Of a stretch of DNA of 64,000 bases, positions 13,364 through 25,212 are shown in pieces. The translations under genes and the position numbers were made by a program. The stretch's first letter is position 1, and the number at the start of each line of letters is the position of its first letter. The stretch is from Schistosoma mansoni (Eukaryota > Platyhelminthes > Trematoda > Strigeidida > Schistosomatidae), in contig NC_031495.1 of assembly GCF_000237925.1 (NCBI RefSeq), forward strand, positions 39,274,210 to 39,338,209, in the 5' to 3' direction. Below the pieces are notes generated by a model that was given only the letters and a program-made list of their open reading frames with translations, had not been told where the DNA came from and did no database searches.

Positions 13364-13559
13364 ATTATGTCATACGGTTTATAAGATAGATTAATTATAC
13401 GCAACAGTGGAATCAAGGGAATGAATACAAAATGCGCATATGTCAACAAAAACTGGTCAAAATTCCATCAATAATATCAAAAATGAAATACTTCAAATAA
13501 TTACTATTCAATGATGTAAACTTCATAAATATTTATTACCTAGATTTAATAGCGAAATG

Positions 13560-13705
13560 GATAACGAACTAGGAGTGAAATGTGAAAGGTACCTGGTTTA
13601 AGTCCCAATATGAATATCAATACTGTGTTACAGGTATCTTAAAAAATAGGACGAAACACCTATCCTAAATTTCACTGCTAGTCACAATCCATCTATTCTA
13701 TACAA
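13560..13705 (+). repeat. Degraded family-A SINE copy
   Basis: Plus sense. The A-box trace (AAATGGATAACG), B-box trace (GGTTTAAGTCCC), spacer and hammerhead 3' half (ATAGGACGAAACACC, then TTCACTGCTAGTCAC) lie in the right order. The CTGANGA strand of the ribozyme is lost. Confidence 0.65.
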
Positions 13706-14533
13706 TCTATCATACATCAAGGTGATCTGCCAAAAACAGTTTTTTAAGCTTTCTTTTTTTTAACCGTTAACGTGCTTTCTCCGATTCATATTGTCATCCC
13801 AACTTCTTTTTTTGCCAACTTTATCATCTACATATCAATCAATGTAATATCTTAATCAGATGGCATTGGAATTTTGTAGTCAATATTTAAACATGCGTAT
13901 ATACATGTATATACGAACACGCACACTCGTTCATTTGCCCTACGATATCTTACCTATACATCTTTCATTATCTGTTAAATAAACATTGTTGCCAACTCGA
14001 TTGTCAGATGATGGGGTTTCTTTTCAAACAACGTGATTGATAAATTTATTCTCACAGAATTATCATGATTAGTAGTCGTTAACACACACACATACATTAT
14101 GCACCGATAAACATTTCATTCACATGTGATGAATTGATAAAACTAGTGAACAAAATAAATGTTTCTTTCCTAATAAATTATTACAGTTACAGATTAGTAT
14201 GGATTAGATAAGTAGTTTAGAAACTCGAAATTAATAGATACTGTATTCATCAATGTATAGATGAATGAACAGACCAGGAGATTGACATTTGATCAGTAGA
14301 GTCCAATTAACACTAAGGGCATGAGAACATTACCTAAGTTATTATGATTAACGTTTGATCACTAGAAAGGTTTCAATTGAATAATGATAATGTTTTCATT
14401 TGTAGCACCGATTGACACTGATTTAAATCGTATTGTGATCATTATTACAAGTTTCAGATAGTACTCGCTCATGCACTAAAAAAAAACAAAGTATTGGACT
14501 GGCAAGCAGAGATGGATAGTGGCTAGCAGTGGA

Positions 14534-14578
14534 ATCCAGGACGCGCGTTTCGTCCTATTTGGGACTCGTCAGCTGGAT
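14534..14578 (-). ncRNA. Hammerhead ribozyme (family A), intact core
   Basis: The sequence is the same as at 13167-13211: stem I ATCCAG/CTGGAT, core CTGACGA, stem II GTCC/GGAC, GAAA, stem III AC-GCGC-GT, cleavage triplet GTC joined directly to stem I. Confidence 0.9.
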
Positions 14579-14712
14579 GTACCTGCATCTCACAGTTGAT
14601 GTTCACTCTGGGACTCGAACCCAGTACCCTCGCTTCAAACGCCATCGCGTTATCCACTCGGGCACTGAGTCCTGATAGCCACTTGCTTGTGCGATGGGGT
14701 GAAGTTTGAGTT

Positions 14713-14912
14713 NNNNNNNNNNNNNNNNNNNNNNNNNNNNNNNNNNNNNNNNNNNNNNNNNNNNNNNNNNNNNNNNNNNNNNNNNNNNNNNNNNNNNNNN
14801 NNNNNNNNNNNNNNNNNNNNNNNNNNNNNNNNNNNNNNNNNNNNNNNNNNNNNNNNNNNNNNNNNNNNNNNNNNNNNNNNNNNNNNNNNNNNNNNNNNNN
14901 NNNNNNNNNNNN
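14713..14912. other. Assembly gap, 200 N
   Basis: Exactly 200 N lie between the two inverted halves of a SINE composite. The identical size of all three gaps in this window suggests a placeholder length. Confidence 0.95.
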
Positions 14913-15002
14913 TCAGTGGCCGAGTGGATAACGCGATGGCGTTTGAAGCGAGTGTACTGGGTTCGAGTCCCAGAGTGAACATCAACTCTGAGATGCAGGT
15001 AC

Positions 15003-15050
15003 ATCCAGCTGACGAGCCCCAAATAGGACGAAACGCGCGTCAAACTGGAT
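15003..15050 (+). ncRNA. Hammerhead ribozyme (family A) with AAA at the cleavage site
   Basis: Stem I strands ATCCAG and CTGGAT and the core CTGACGA and GAAA are present. Three extra A residues sit between the cleavage triplet GTC and stem I. Stem II is weakened by GCCC facing GGAC. Activity is doubtful. Confidence 0.8.
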
Positions 15051-15239
15051 TCCACTGCTAGCCACTATCCATCTCTGCTTTACCATGCTTGTGAATTAAG
15101 GCTATATTGAGGCAATACGCACAGTATGCACATATGCCAATTAGAGACTGACCAGTTGCAGTCCTAACAAATCGATGGGAAGATTCAAACAAACAATACT
15201 GAATGAATTTAAAGTATTAGACTCTTCAGTAGTATGTGT

Positions 15240-15720
15240 CTATAAAAGTGTTGTTTGATTATTTGAACAATCTACCACATTCAAGTTCAAATAATAATGT
15301 TATATTTCCTCGGTCATTTGACTGTTTTACCGAATTGATTAACGATTTTAGTCACTTTTTTATTCTCAATATTTATGATTACCTTAAAGTGGTATTTTGA
15401 GATTATCCAGTTATAAAGAGGTTTTGCATCACTAAGGTGTATTAAAAACATGAATCACTGGACATTTATATTCATGCTAGTTTCCGACTAATCTTATCAC
15501 GAGTCAAATCTTAAACATTCAAATGTTACGAATAGCATGATATATTTGAACCATTTAGTTGGAATTCATTAGTTTGCATGTCCAACTTTAATCAGTTCAC
15601 GAGATATTAAAATTTTCAAATAATATTGATAACTGACAGATTACTAAGTAGTAAGAAATGTCACGTTTATCTAAATCTTCTGGTATTAATTAGATTATGT
15701 TGATCACGTTACTCTGTTCA
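15240..15720. other. Non-coding stretch without recognisable features
   Basis: AT-rich sequence with no open frame of note and no match to the SINE families in the window. Confidence 0.4.
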
Positions 15721-15725
15721 GGTCA

Positions 15726-16010
15726 CTAAAATGAGCGACTCGATATCACATACACCATGTTGACATGTTGGATGGTTGAAGTTACAGTAGAGAAAACCAT
15801 GTTTGACATAGGTTTCTCAAAAATCGGCATTTGTTGGCAGAACTTACCGGTCAACTTGAAGGAAATGATTCTTCCTGTGAGGTTCAGGCTCTCATTATCC
15901 AGTCTTACACTCTGAGACGCTACCACTGAGGTATATGGATCACGACTGACTGTTTTTAGTACTGTATCCTGACAAATGACTGATCGCTGAGTAGTAATGA
16001 CCAATGTTAT
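15726..16010 (-). repeat. Degraded family-C SINE-like copy
   Basis: Minus sense. The order of blocks matches 56180-56400: the block after the ribozyme (CGACTCGATATCACATACACC on plus), the spacer with TTGAAGGAAATGATTCTTCC, and the tRNA-like head (CTGAGACGCTACCACTGAGG, reverse of a TCAGTGGTA A box). The hammerhead is unreadable. The 92-residue open frame over it is a chance frame. Confidence 0.55.
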
Positions 16011-16438
16011 GTTTATCTAGTCCTCGTTAGTGATCGAACTCTATAGACCTTCAAACATCTAACAACACCTAATATCACTGATAATAATGTCTGTCTTAGC
16101 CCCAAGAACAGGAAAATTTTAATATTTGTAGATTTTCATCAGGACTTCAGGAGTTCTGTCAGAACTTTGTATAGTCATCATTATCACTACAGTTCATATT
16201 GAATAAAAACTATCCTATAGACTAATCAAAGTTAATTTTGTATTCCTTTCTCGTTACTATAGGAAATGACCTAATTCGCAATAGAGTGAAATTGTATATC
16301 TCATATGCTTCAGTACACTAATTTCTACATTGTGTTACAATTTAACCTTGTCCTATAATCCTAAATATTATTTGGCAAAAAAATTCACAGTATCATGCAA
16401 AAATTATTGTTACATTTTGCATTCTGTGCGTATTTCTC

Positions 16439-16439
<1 letters not shown>

Positions 16440-16479
<40 letters not shown>
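16440..16479. repeat. (TG)n(AG)n microsatellite
   Basis: About six TG units run straight into about thirteen GA units. The short open frames on both strands here only read the dinucleotide array (RERERE and SLSLSL). Confidence 0.9.
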
Positions 16480-16484
<5 letters not shown>

Positions 16485-17927
16485 TCCAAATAGCATACAT
16501 GAACTCGGGAATTATTGTGCTGTTAAATGAATAATATACTTTTACTCTAAATAATTGGTAACAGCTGCTAGTCATAATGAGATAATGTAAACGATAATTG
16601 GTTATTTTATGAGTTCAATGATTTTTAAGCATCTAGTCAACTAAAAATACTGTTTAAAATAGCAACAGTTTCAATTCTTTCTATAGGGTTAAAACTCTCA
16701 TCGCTCAGTATTACAGCCTTAGATCTTACTGTAAAGAACGAAGACTTGGGCAAGGAATGGCTAATTACACACTGCATTTACAAAACATGAAAACAGTACA
16801 TTGAATATACCACTTGCACATCTTCCTTGAATTGTCCCTTACAAATTCTATCGTTCCTTCATTTTTGTTATTATCTCGAGTGCTCTTTGTTTTTCTTTAT
16901 CGTCTCATTTTTTCTTCTGCCAACAAGAATCCTATTTACAATTCTTGATACATACTACTAATATCTGTCCGTATAAGTGGCATACATCACACTTCCACTT
17001 GGCTATTCGGGTTACTATTGACTTCAGTACTGGATATTTATGAAAGAGAAATCAGTGAACTGGACTGATTAATTAAAATTCCAATAGGTTCGATTTCATC
17101 AATAAGTAATAGTGTATGTTTTGTTATCAAGACCAATAGATATTTCTTCAGTATCAGGGTGTTTAAACACAGGGGAATTGTCAGTTACCTTCAGCTAACA
17201 CAGATCATGTTTTACGGACCATAGTAAATAACTGATTGGACCAAAGTGTATTATGTTTGATTTTTTACAACTAAACTAACGTAGTAAAGAAATCAACAGT
17301 GAAATAAACTTCGTATAAGTCCCTATTGGATTTAGCTAGAAGGAGATGAATATCATTTACTATACAAGTAATATAACTTTCATAAAATTTCGAATCTTAT
17401 AAACTCTGTTAGCAATAGTCTAAGGGTGCTTAGAATGTATCGCTCTTGATAAGGGATATTTTTTAAGAATTGGTTTCCGTCAGCACCAAGTTTGAAGTTG
17501 TTCAGCTTGTTGGTCAATCCACTTCAGAATTTTCATCAGCCCTGGTAGATTGTTTATTTTGAAACTATGCAAAAGATATGCAGCTTAAGTGGATGCTTTT
17601 GGTGGTGTTGCATTCCTTGAGCTAAACGGTTTAATCAAAGAGCTTTCATTGTAATTCTGGATAACATCTTCAACAACCTGTGCACACAGTCAAAAGATCG
17701 TTGATTTATTGAGCTACCTATAACACGGGCGATATATCCGTCTGCCTGTCAACATATCAGTACACTGTACTGTATTACCTGTTTTGACTGTGAACGTGGT
17801 CAATAAAGTTAGAGGATATGAATAGTTTGGTAATACTTAATTATAGAAGTCATGGACCCATTGGTGACTCATGATGCAAAAATAATTATTATTATTAATT
17901 CTTCAACTACCAGAAGAGTTTAAATGG

Positions 17928-18075
17928 TTTGAATAATTTTTTCTGGTTAGCGTCTTTTTTAGCGAGTTAGTTTTCTACAGGACGGGATCGCTAACCCCAT
18001 GCACAACCCTCCTTCTTTATCCGGGCTTAGAACCGGCACTAGCCCCCGGTGGAGCTACATACGGAGTTACAACAT
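17928..18075 (-). repeat. LINE 5' leader fragment
   Basis: On the minus strand this carries GGAGGGTTGTGCATGGGG, GGTTAGCGATCCCG and CGCTAACCAGAAAA, matching the 5' part of the LINE at 1190-1310 and the fragment at 43225-43385. It is better preserved and more GC-rich than its surroundings (a block with CCCCCGG near 18040). Confidence 0.6.
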
Positions 18076-18129
18076 ATACACATATATTTATATCATTTTA
18101 TCAAAAACCGATTAAATCTAAAATAACAT

Positions 18130-18520
18130 TCACATTCTCTTTCTTTCTTTTCTTTTTTGTCTACAACAAAAATCGATAATATTTTTTTCTCTTTCTATAA
18201 GAAGAAAAAAAAGAAAAGAAAAGCTCTCAAATACATATTGCCAAAAACAATAACGATAATAATAAAAGAGAAATTACGTAATCTATTCATTATTTCAAAT
18301 ACATGCAAAATTGAAACTGATAAATAAATGAACAAACAAACAGAAAAAATGGGTTTTTTGTGTAAAAAAAAAGATACATAATCAGTGTGAGAAAAAACGT
18401 AAAAAAAAAGAAAATAAGAATAATTACAATGACTGGAAGTATAAAAGAGAAAAATTGTGTAACAAAAATAGAAAATTTATAAAACCTAAGTTGCGTAATA
18501 ATAAGAATAGAATGAGTTTG
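18130..18520. repeat. A-rich low-complexity tract
   Basis: A pyrimidine run (TTCTTTCTTTTCTTTTTT, about 18140-18160) faces a purine run (AAGAAGAAAAAAAAGAAAAG, about 18201-18222) and could form a hairpin. It is followed by about 300 bases of A-rich sequence. No gene was seen. Confidence 0.6.
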
Positions 18521-18589
18521 TCACGAATATTCTTTCTTATTTAGTTTCATTACTAACATAATTGTGTAGTCTTAGTTAAACAATTATTG

Positions 18590-18900
18590 GAAACTAGAAA
18601 TCAATAGACAGATATCTCTTCTTATCATGGGACCACTTATCAGTGAGCACTCACAATTCCATCACTAGGGATTGAAACTAGGACATTAAAACCTCGTCTG
18701 CAAACGTTTAATCATTTAGACCACTAAGTCAGAAGCAAATGGCTTACATTTTGAATTTCAATCAATTCGTACTATCATACAACTGTCTTCCAATGAACTG
18801 GGTGTGTAGCTGCCTCTTACTTTATATTAATTGAACTTCCCTAGTCATGGCTTCTTATTAGAACTTCGGGAATTTCCTTTAGAAATCAGTCACTGGAGTC
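18590..18900 (-). repeat. Degraded family-B SINE copy with its 5' head
   Basis: Minus sense. The traces in order are the ribozyme region (GGGACCACTTATCAGTGAGC), B box (GGGATTGAAACTAGG), A box (ACCACTAAGTC), then the long head seen in the younger copies (TTCTTATTAGAACTTCGGGAA, GAAATCAGTCACTGG). Confidence 0.55.
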
Positions 18901-19720
18901 CACATGGTTGATTACTTTCAATTAGCCTAGAAAACGTCTTAAAGATAAAATATCCTTGACAAAGCAGTTGATATCAGCTCTAAAGAGAGCACTCTGGTTT
19001 ATTGATTAAAGCATCAGTTTTTTAATAGTATGTCACTGGTTCGAACACCACTCCAGTCCCTTCAACTTAGTCAACCAGGTAACATTAGACCCCTCTCTGA
19101 ATGCTCATGAAGTTTATCACAAAACCGGAGTACATAAACATGTACTTGGTAACTAAGTTGCTTTACATATAATTAAATTAATGCATCAAATAATCATGAA
19201 TCACATTCAAATTTATCAAGATTCGAATGTGAATATGGTTGAGACTCTAATAGGAATAATTTGTCATAACTTCAAGACTATAAGATAACCAACTGAGATT
19301 TATTTAGAATAAAATACAGGTATATTCCAAAATCAATCAAACTTGAGATTATTATACAAGTGTAAATGTGATTGGATTGAGGAAAGTATAGTAGTTCCTC
19401 GTAGGATATTAGCTAAATTTACAATAGCATTATATAAACTTACAAAAGATTATCAATAATCAAGACAAAACAAGTTAATCCGATTTAGTCGACGTAAACA
19501 GAACAAAGCCATGCTTATTCTAGTGAACAGTTGTTCTGAATAAAGATGAGAATAATTACTATCAACGCTATTCTTAATGGGCTAGATTATCCACGTGTCT
19601 TGAGATAGTATGTGCTCATGGCTTAAAAGTCTCTAGCTTTTTTAACAAGGGAAATTAGGTTATCTGGTTTTTTGTTATTACACGTTATTTCTTTCTTTAA
19701 AGGATAACTATGATAACATT

Positions 19721-19952
19721 GTAAGCAGAGATGGATAGTGGCTAGCAGTGGAATCCAGTTTGACGCGCGTTTCGTCCTATTTGGGACTCGTCAGCTGGAT
19801 GTACCTGCATCTCACAGTTGATGTTCACTTTGGGACTCGAACCCAGTACACTCGCTTCAAACGCCATCGCGTCATCCACTCGGCCACTGAGTCCTAATAG
19901 CCACTTGCTTGTGCGATGGGGTGAAGTTTAAACAAACAATACTGAATGAATT
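19721..19952 (+). mobile_element. Family-A SINE, inverted composite with 12-bp target duplication
   Basis: The flanks are perfect direct repeats TATGATAACATT (19709-19720 and 19953-19964). Almost the whole element (ribozyme, B box, A box, head to GAAGTTT) is minus sense. Only the last 23 or so bases of the tail (AACAAACAATACTGAATG) read in plus sense at the right end. The inverted part begins at CTTAC just after the ribozyme. Confidence 0.85.
19753..19800 (-). ncRNA. Hammerhead ribozyme (family A) with AAA at the cleavage site
   Basis: The core CTGACGA, stem II GTCC/GGAC, GAAA and stem III are all intact. AAA is inserted between GTC and the stem I strand CTGGAT, as at 15003, 27514 and 37552. 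Confidence 0.85.
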
Positions 19953-20127
19953 TATGATAACATTTCCTAATTTATATTTCTTCAATAACATTTGTTGTTA
20001 CCGGATTGATTTTTATCGTCTTTAGTTTGTTTTATTATTTTTTTGTCTTCTGTTCGGGTTAATAAAGCTATCAGGAAAGTCCCTCCCGTCTACATTGTTA
20101 CATATTGGCGATATGGATTATTATTAA

Positions 20128-20560
20128 CGATCCTGCCTCGTGAGATTCGAACCAAGGACCTATCAGTTTCTCGCGCGAGCGCCTAACCTCTAGACTACTT
20201 GACCGTCACACAACGGTGTTAATGTCTAACTTTAACCAGTCGACGAAGTCGCTTCATCGTCCACCATTGTCTTTAGTGAGTTACCATCTCACAACAGACC
20301 TGGTTGCACTCCACTGGTCACTGCTTCTCACTAGAATTGGTTGAAGTTAGACATTAACACCGTTGTGTGACGGCCAAGTGGTCTTGAGGTTAAGCGCTCG
20401 CGCGAGAAACTGATAGGTCTTTGGTTCGAATCTCACGAGGCGAGGTAGTGGACACACACTGCTGAGGAGTCCCACAATAGAACGAAACGGCCGTCCAGTG
20501 TTCACAGGTTTTCCATGGTGGTCTAGCTTCATTTTAGTCATGAATTCAACCATAAAATTA
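20128..20560 (+). mobile_element. Family-B hammerhead SINE, inverted composite
   Basis: The left half (to about 20335) is minus sense: tRNA-like head with B box GATTCGAACC, then the long 5' head region. From GGTTGAAGTTAGACATTAAC at about 20338 a second copy reads in plus sense: A box TGACGGCCAAGTGG, B box GGTTCGAATCTC, ribozyme, and a tail ending near CATGAATTCAACC. No clear target duplication was found. The shared mutation GTGTGACGGCC in both halves suggests that both copied closely related templates. Confidence 0.75.
20456..20501 (+). ncRNA. Hammerhead ribozyme (family B), nearly intact
   Basis: Stem I ACACTG pairs with CAGTGT. The core CTGAGGA, GAAA, stem III AC-GGCC-GT and the triplet GTC are present. 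Stem II is GTCC facing GAAC, with one mismatch. Confidence 0.75.
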
Positions 20561-20959
20561 CTTAATAATTGCATGTTGGAAGGATGAAATCTTTTATAAA
20601 TAGTGTAGACTATTAATAAAAAGGTATTGAATCATTGTGATGTAACTCATCTCAAACACACTTGAAAGTTAGTCTTATATGATGATGAGTCATCGGCAAC
20701 ACTGATCACATGCTACTTAATGTTATTGGATAGGTGTTTTAAAACCGATAATATCGTGTTTTCAGAAAGGTCACGGGTTTATTTAGATTGTATTGATTTT
20801 TGCACATCCGATTCAGTGTTTCTTTTAATGTTGTAGAAATTAGCAATTTTCTACCTTCCGTTCTTCTGTCTCTCTCGCTTCCTGTGGTCACACGCCAACT
20901 ACGGTATATGAATAGTTTTACATTGCTGATTGAATATTAGTTAGGTGATCATTAATGGA

Positions 20960-21200
20960 TTGGATGACTGTTTTGTTGTGCTATAGAACTCTACAGAAGT
21001 GTACATTTACGACTTCATTGAAGTTAGGTATGTGAACGATCCACTTCTAGCCACTGTGATATAGAGGTTGAACCCTTTTGAAAGATATAAAGATCTGAGG
21101 ATTAGGTCTCTGGTGGAGGTGTCGACACGGACTGCTACGAATTCCCACACATCGACGAAATAGCTATCCAATACTTCATATTTTCAATGGTTATCCAACT
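20960..21200 (+). repeat. Degraded family-B SINE copy
   Basis: Plus sense traces of the head (TCATTGAAGTTAGGTATGTG), tRNA-like part, ribozyme region (CGACGAAATAGCTATCCAAT) and tail (TTTTCAATGGTTATCCAACT) are in order. The core is lost. Confidence 0.45.
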
Positions 21201-21329
21201 AATGTCAATCTATAGCGTCAAACCGCAAATTTAATAGTCTCCAAAACACTTACAAAAAGCTGGTTATAAATATCAGTTGAATAGTTTCAACTTAATGATT
21301 GAAATAAATGTTCAATAAAGTAATCTAAA

Positions 21330-21740
21330 AGTTAGGTGGTTGGAATTAGTAAGGATGAAACCCTGTTTGACCTGTGTTCCACACTAATTAGCACTCGTAT
21401 TTTTGAGAGAATTGATGGTGCTTACGAAAGGTCAGTTGTAGACTGAATAACTTAATGGTAACGTCTCAGGCTATGGAACTGGGTGATGCGTAGTTGAGTC
21501 CTATAGTTAGATCTGTCCCACTAAGATTTCAGGTGAGTCTCATCGATGAGTACCGACCAGTCTAAAAACGAAGGTCAAGCAGGGTGTCCTTCCGACTACT
21601 TTCAACTACGTAGCATCTGAGTATATTGTACGCGACATTAATGCACTAAGACAAGTAGCCGGCACACTATAACTTGATCAACAGATCTCAATCACCTGTA
21701 AAGGATTAGGCAAAAATGACATTGTTCATAGTGTTTTGCA
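21330..21740 (+). repeat. Degraded family-C copy, probably more than one monomer
   Basis: A plus-sense copy with the A-box trace AATAACTTAATGGTAACGTC (compare AGCTCAGTGGTAACGTCC at 56188), spacer, ribozyme trace (CTCATCGATGAG, AAAACGAAGGTC) and post-ribozyme block. The block before it and the AACTTGATCAACAGATCTCA at about 21670 match the inter-monomer region, as in the tandem pair at 56086-56500. Confidence 0.5.
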
Positions 21741-22347
21741 CACATCTCACGTCCTAACATGGAAACACGTTCAGTTAATTCATTTAAAGACAAGGTTGTA
21801 TTTCAGTGTCGTGTAACGTCAGTTGTAATAAAACTCGTGCCATGTTTTTCATTTTTTGTAGAATCATTTCATTTAAGATTTCAAATTACGAATTTTTTCA
21901 AAGAATATCTATCATTTCCCCTTTAGCATATTGTTACTGAAACACCCTGATTTGATATTATGAGGGATTTTTTTCTGACGACTGTACCTATATGTTTCCA
22001 ATAAGTGCTAGTAGGCCAAAATAGTCTTATGCTTAGAGGGTTTCTGGAAAATATCCCAAATTATCTGACGTGAAACAGAAATACAGTCTGGATATTCATT
22101 CATTCAATACATTTATTGACCACATTGTAAACTTGACAGACATAGACTTTTCCGGTGAACACTAAATTATATTGATCAGTGCATATTGATGGTTTACTGT
22201 ACTTAAAAAAGTAAGTTAATTATGGTTATCCTAGACAACAAGATATTTAAATGAATTGATTAAATGGGATTCAAATCTTTCCAGGTTGGAAACAACCATT
22301 TAATGATGATAAATTATTTATTTATTTATTTGAACACATAAATATTG

Positions 22348-22854
22348 ATACAAGGAAGCACCAGATAAATATGCGCCACACAAAACTCATTTGACTTGTG
22401 TGAGGGCTGTGATACTGCCCAGGTTCCCAAACTGAAGCAGATGGTTTACTTGGGGAGCCACACCCCGAGCCTTTGACTTAAAGGTCTGATCCACAAGGCA
22501 GTGGAGTATCGTAAGGAGATGCAGTCCCATGGTAGCCGGTGACCAACGATTAATTCATACGCCATTTGTTCCCTCAGAATACTGGAGCCCATGTGCACCA
22601 TTGGTTTGGAATGAGGGTTTTCCAACTACCCAGGGTGAACTTGCCATGTCCACTGACCCGGTTAAAGCGCCTGACATTCGCTTTTCGTCCTCTCAATTTC
22701 GTAAACAGTACCCGTGGTGTCAGAAGGCAATGATTAGGACTTCCCTGTCAGAGGCTATATACGCGTGGCCATGTGAGAGCATTTCGAGAGGGAGAGCGGA
22801 CTCTCCTCACTCTCGGCCATACCAGGGCATTTGGGGGCAAATAAATATAGAGTG
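22348..22854 (+). mobile_element. Unclassified retroelement, about 0.5 kb, with 10-bp flanking repeats
   Basis: A GC-richer block is flanked by direct repeats ATAAATATTG (22338-22347 and 22855-22864). It is well preserved and ends with GGGGGCAAATAAATATAG, a short A-rich 3' end as in non-LTR retrotransposons. I could not assign it: it may be a 5'-truncated LINE or a LINE-dependent short element. An open frame of 108 codons (22529-22855) lacks domain signatures and is probably not a gene. No hammerhead or tRNA-like head was seen. Confidence 0.6.
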
Positions 22855-23224
22855 ATAAATATTGCTATACTGATGAATATTAGAATGTCTGAAATTAAAG
22901 TTAGATAATTTATGTTGAAAATTGATTTTATCAAATCAACATTCACGACTGTCATTAAGTTTTAAGATTGTATCCTCAATGGAAATTATCAATTCTCTAC
23001 CAATATAGCTAGAAATATTTGTTATCCGTTCATTTCATTGAACTCTTTAAATCTATGCCACACATACATATCATTTATAATAAACTTTAGAAAGGCTGAC
23101 TGATTTCATCATTATATATTGGTTGTTTCATTTTTGGCGATTAACGTTAGGATAGGACTACTGGACAATAATAATCATGATTTATCTGGCAATTCGTTTT
23201 CGTTTTATTGTAAATTGTAGTGAA

Positions 23225-23540
23225 ACATGTTCATTTAGTCTTAATGATGAAGACTGAATTATACTGACCAAATTGCAGTGTACCATTGGTCTGAATGACT
23301 CGACATCATGTGTATTACGTTGAGATGGTCGTAGGCAGTCGACCGGAAACCCTACTTGACTTACGTTTTTAGCCAGTTGGTACTCGTCGATAAGACTTAC
23401 CTGTAATCTTAAGGAGACTGTTGCTTCCTATAGGGTTCGAACTCATATCACTGAGCTTTATAATTTGAGATATTACCACTGAAATGTTCTGGATGTAACT
23501 GACCTTCTGTTCAACCGAAATATTTACGGCTAATTGATAG
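23225..23540 (-). repeat. Degraded family-C copy
   Basis: Minus sense. On plus, the order is post-ribozyme block (CGACATCATGTGTATTACGTT), a ribozyme trace (TACTCGTCGATAAG), spacer, B-box trace (GGGTTCGAACTCATATCACT) and A-box trace (TACCACTGAAATG). The order matches family C at 56180-56400. Confidence 0.55.
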
Positions 23541-24914
23541 CTCACTAGTAAACAATTCCATGTTTGTTTTGTCCTCAGTGGTGACCGAATTCCATTGATT
23601 CAGTCACTCGCCTAAGTGACTCCAAAGCTTTTTGTATACATACATTTATTATATCTCTCGGTGATGTGGCATCATGTGAGAAAAGTATTTGTTGCCTGAA
23701 ATCAAATGAAATATCCGTTGAAAAACTCGTAGGACAAATCATTTATACTAAAGACTTTAATCATTTTTGACTTGAGACCATGAAGGGGTGTAACCAACTG
23801 CACCGAGGTGGAATTTCCGAGAAACACACAGCCTGACTGCTAGTCAATCAGTAATGCTTGTTTGTAACACTAAAAATGACAGTGATCGTATCATATCGAT
23901 AAGAATTAGATTTTTAATAAAAACCCTAAAAATATAGTGCTCACTGAAACATTTAAAGACTCTATCCTGTATGGGATTGTAAATACGCATCGTTAAGATG
24001 TTCCTAACTAATGTTAAATGCTTTTGCTATCTTACGATTTCCTAATTGATATCTAGTCTATACTATGAATGCTGTTTTAATAATACATTTGATGAATTAC
24101 CATTAAAATTCTTACCAGATAGAAATTTAAGTCCTTGGCTTCGAACTATACTTTAAATTTGAGGGCTAGTGATACTACCTTGTTGTCGAAACCAAACTTA
24201 GTAGAGTGGGATTCAAACTTTCAAGCCCTCTGATATTTGAGCTACCAGTTCACTCAGTGTAGATTTCGTTCAGTCACAACTGAGATAAGAATATCTAACT
24301 ATTTGCAACTATTTTATTCAATAGGAAAACATACACACACACAAACTCCATTTATCATTAAATTGATTGTGTAAACCATTTTTTTAATAGTTCAATACAA
24401 AAAATCTCTTGAATGAATAAAACAAAACTGTACTTGTAGTTTGATAGACATCTGCTTCCATGAGATTATAAGTTTGGTCGTATTTTTTTAATTAAGCAAC
24501 TTGCTATCTATAGATAGAGTGCTTCAATTCAGTATAATATTTTTTTGGTTTTGTAGATGTCCTTTTTTGTTTCCATGATAAGTTTTCCTAAAGGTTTCTG
24601 TAAAACTCCTCTTAGTTTGTCTACTCTGATTCTTATTTAAAAAGCCTTAAGTATACACAGACAAACTGATATACTAATATTTGAGTATGTTCTCTTGTTT
24701 TAATCCATTGTTATTCATTAATGTTTACATAAACTGATAAATTTTTAAACTCGTTAATCAAAATAGAAGCTTGAAGATATACAATATTTTTCATATAGTC
24801 TTTCAAATATAAGGCAGATGAAATAAACTGAAGGATTTGAGGAAATCTACACTTTTTCCACTACATTAAATTCATACTTCGTCTAATTTCCTAACGAATT
24901 ATAATCTACTTATA

Positions 24915-25080
24915 TGTTGGATAGTGGCTAACAGTGGAATCTAGGACTGACTTTGTGATGCGTTGAACTTTATTAACTGGATATACTTACATATAGCTTA
25001 ATGTTAATCTTCATCAAATAGAGACCGAAAATTAATAGTTATCATTTCAAACGCCAATGAGTTATACACTAAGCTCCAGA
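24915..25080 (-). repeat. Degraded family-A SINE copy
   Basis: Minus sense. GGATAGTGGCTAACAGTGGA, a mutated ribozyme, the spacer and TTTCAAACGCCAATGAGTTA from the tRNA-like head are in the normal order. The ribozyme core is destroyed. Confidence 0.65.
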
Positions 25081-25212
25081 GATACAATAGTCAGTAAACT
25101 ATTCAACAAGTATCCTATAATATCTGGGGCTGCATTCTTATTATTACTTAAAAAGATAGTCTTGAATATCAAAATTGGTAATTACAAATCCTTACAAATA
25201 ATACTAACAATA

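Larger units (their letters stand above)
14501..15210 (+). mobile_element. Family-A SINE, inverted composite around an assembly gap
   Basis: The flanks carry 13-bp direct repeats with one mismatch (AAAGTATTGGACT at 14488-14500, AAAGTATTAGACT at 15211-15223). The left half is minus sense, ribozyme through tRNA-like head. The right half after the gap is plus sense: A box TGGCCGAGTGG, anticodon-loop-like TTTGAAG, B box GGTTCGAGTCC, spacer, ribozyme, then the full tail ending CAATACTGAATGAATTT. The two halves differ at the ribozyme cleavage site, so they are not mirror copies of one monomer. The tRNA-like head is most like tRNA-Ser, judged by eye. Confidence 0.8.

Noticed and set aside
14920-14990. 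Functional tRNA-Ser gene
   Set aside because: A and B boxes are good, but the acceptor stem does not close and the unit is fused to the SINE spacer and ribozyme. The same holds for family-B and family-C heads.
14603-15061. Open frames across the N run at 14713-14912
   Set aside because: They exist only because N codons were not counted as stops; the real sequence is a SINE. The same applies at 37671-38106 and 50164-50631.
16330-16575. Short frames over 16440-16479 on both strands
   Set aside because: They read a TG/AG microsatellite (RERERE, SLSLSL).
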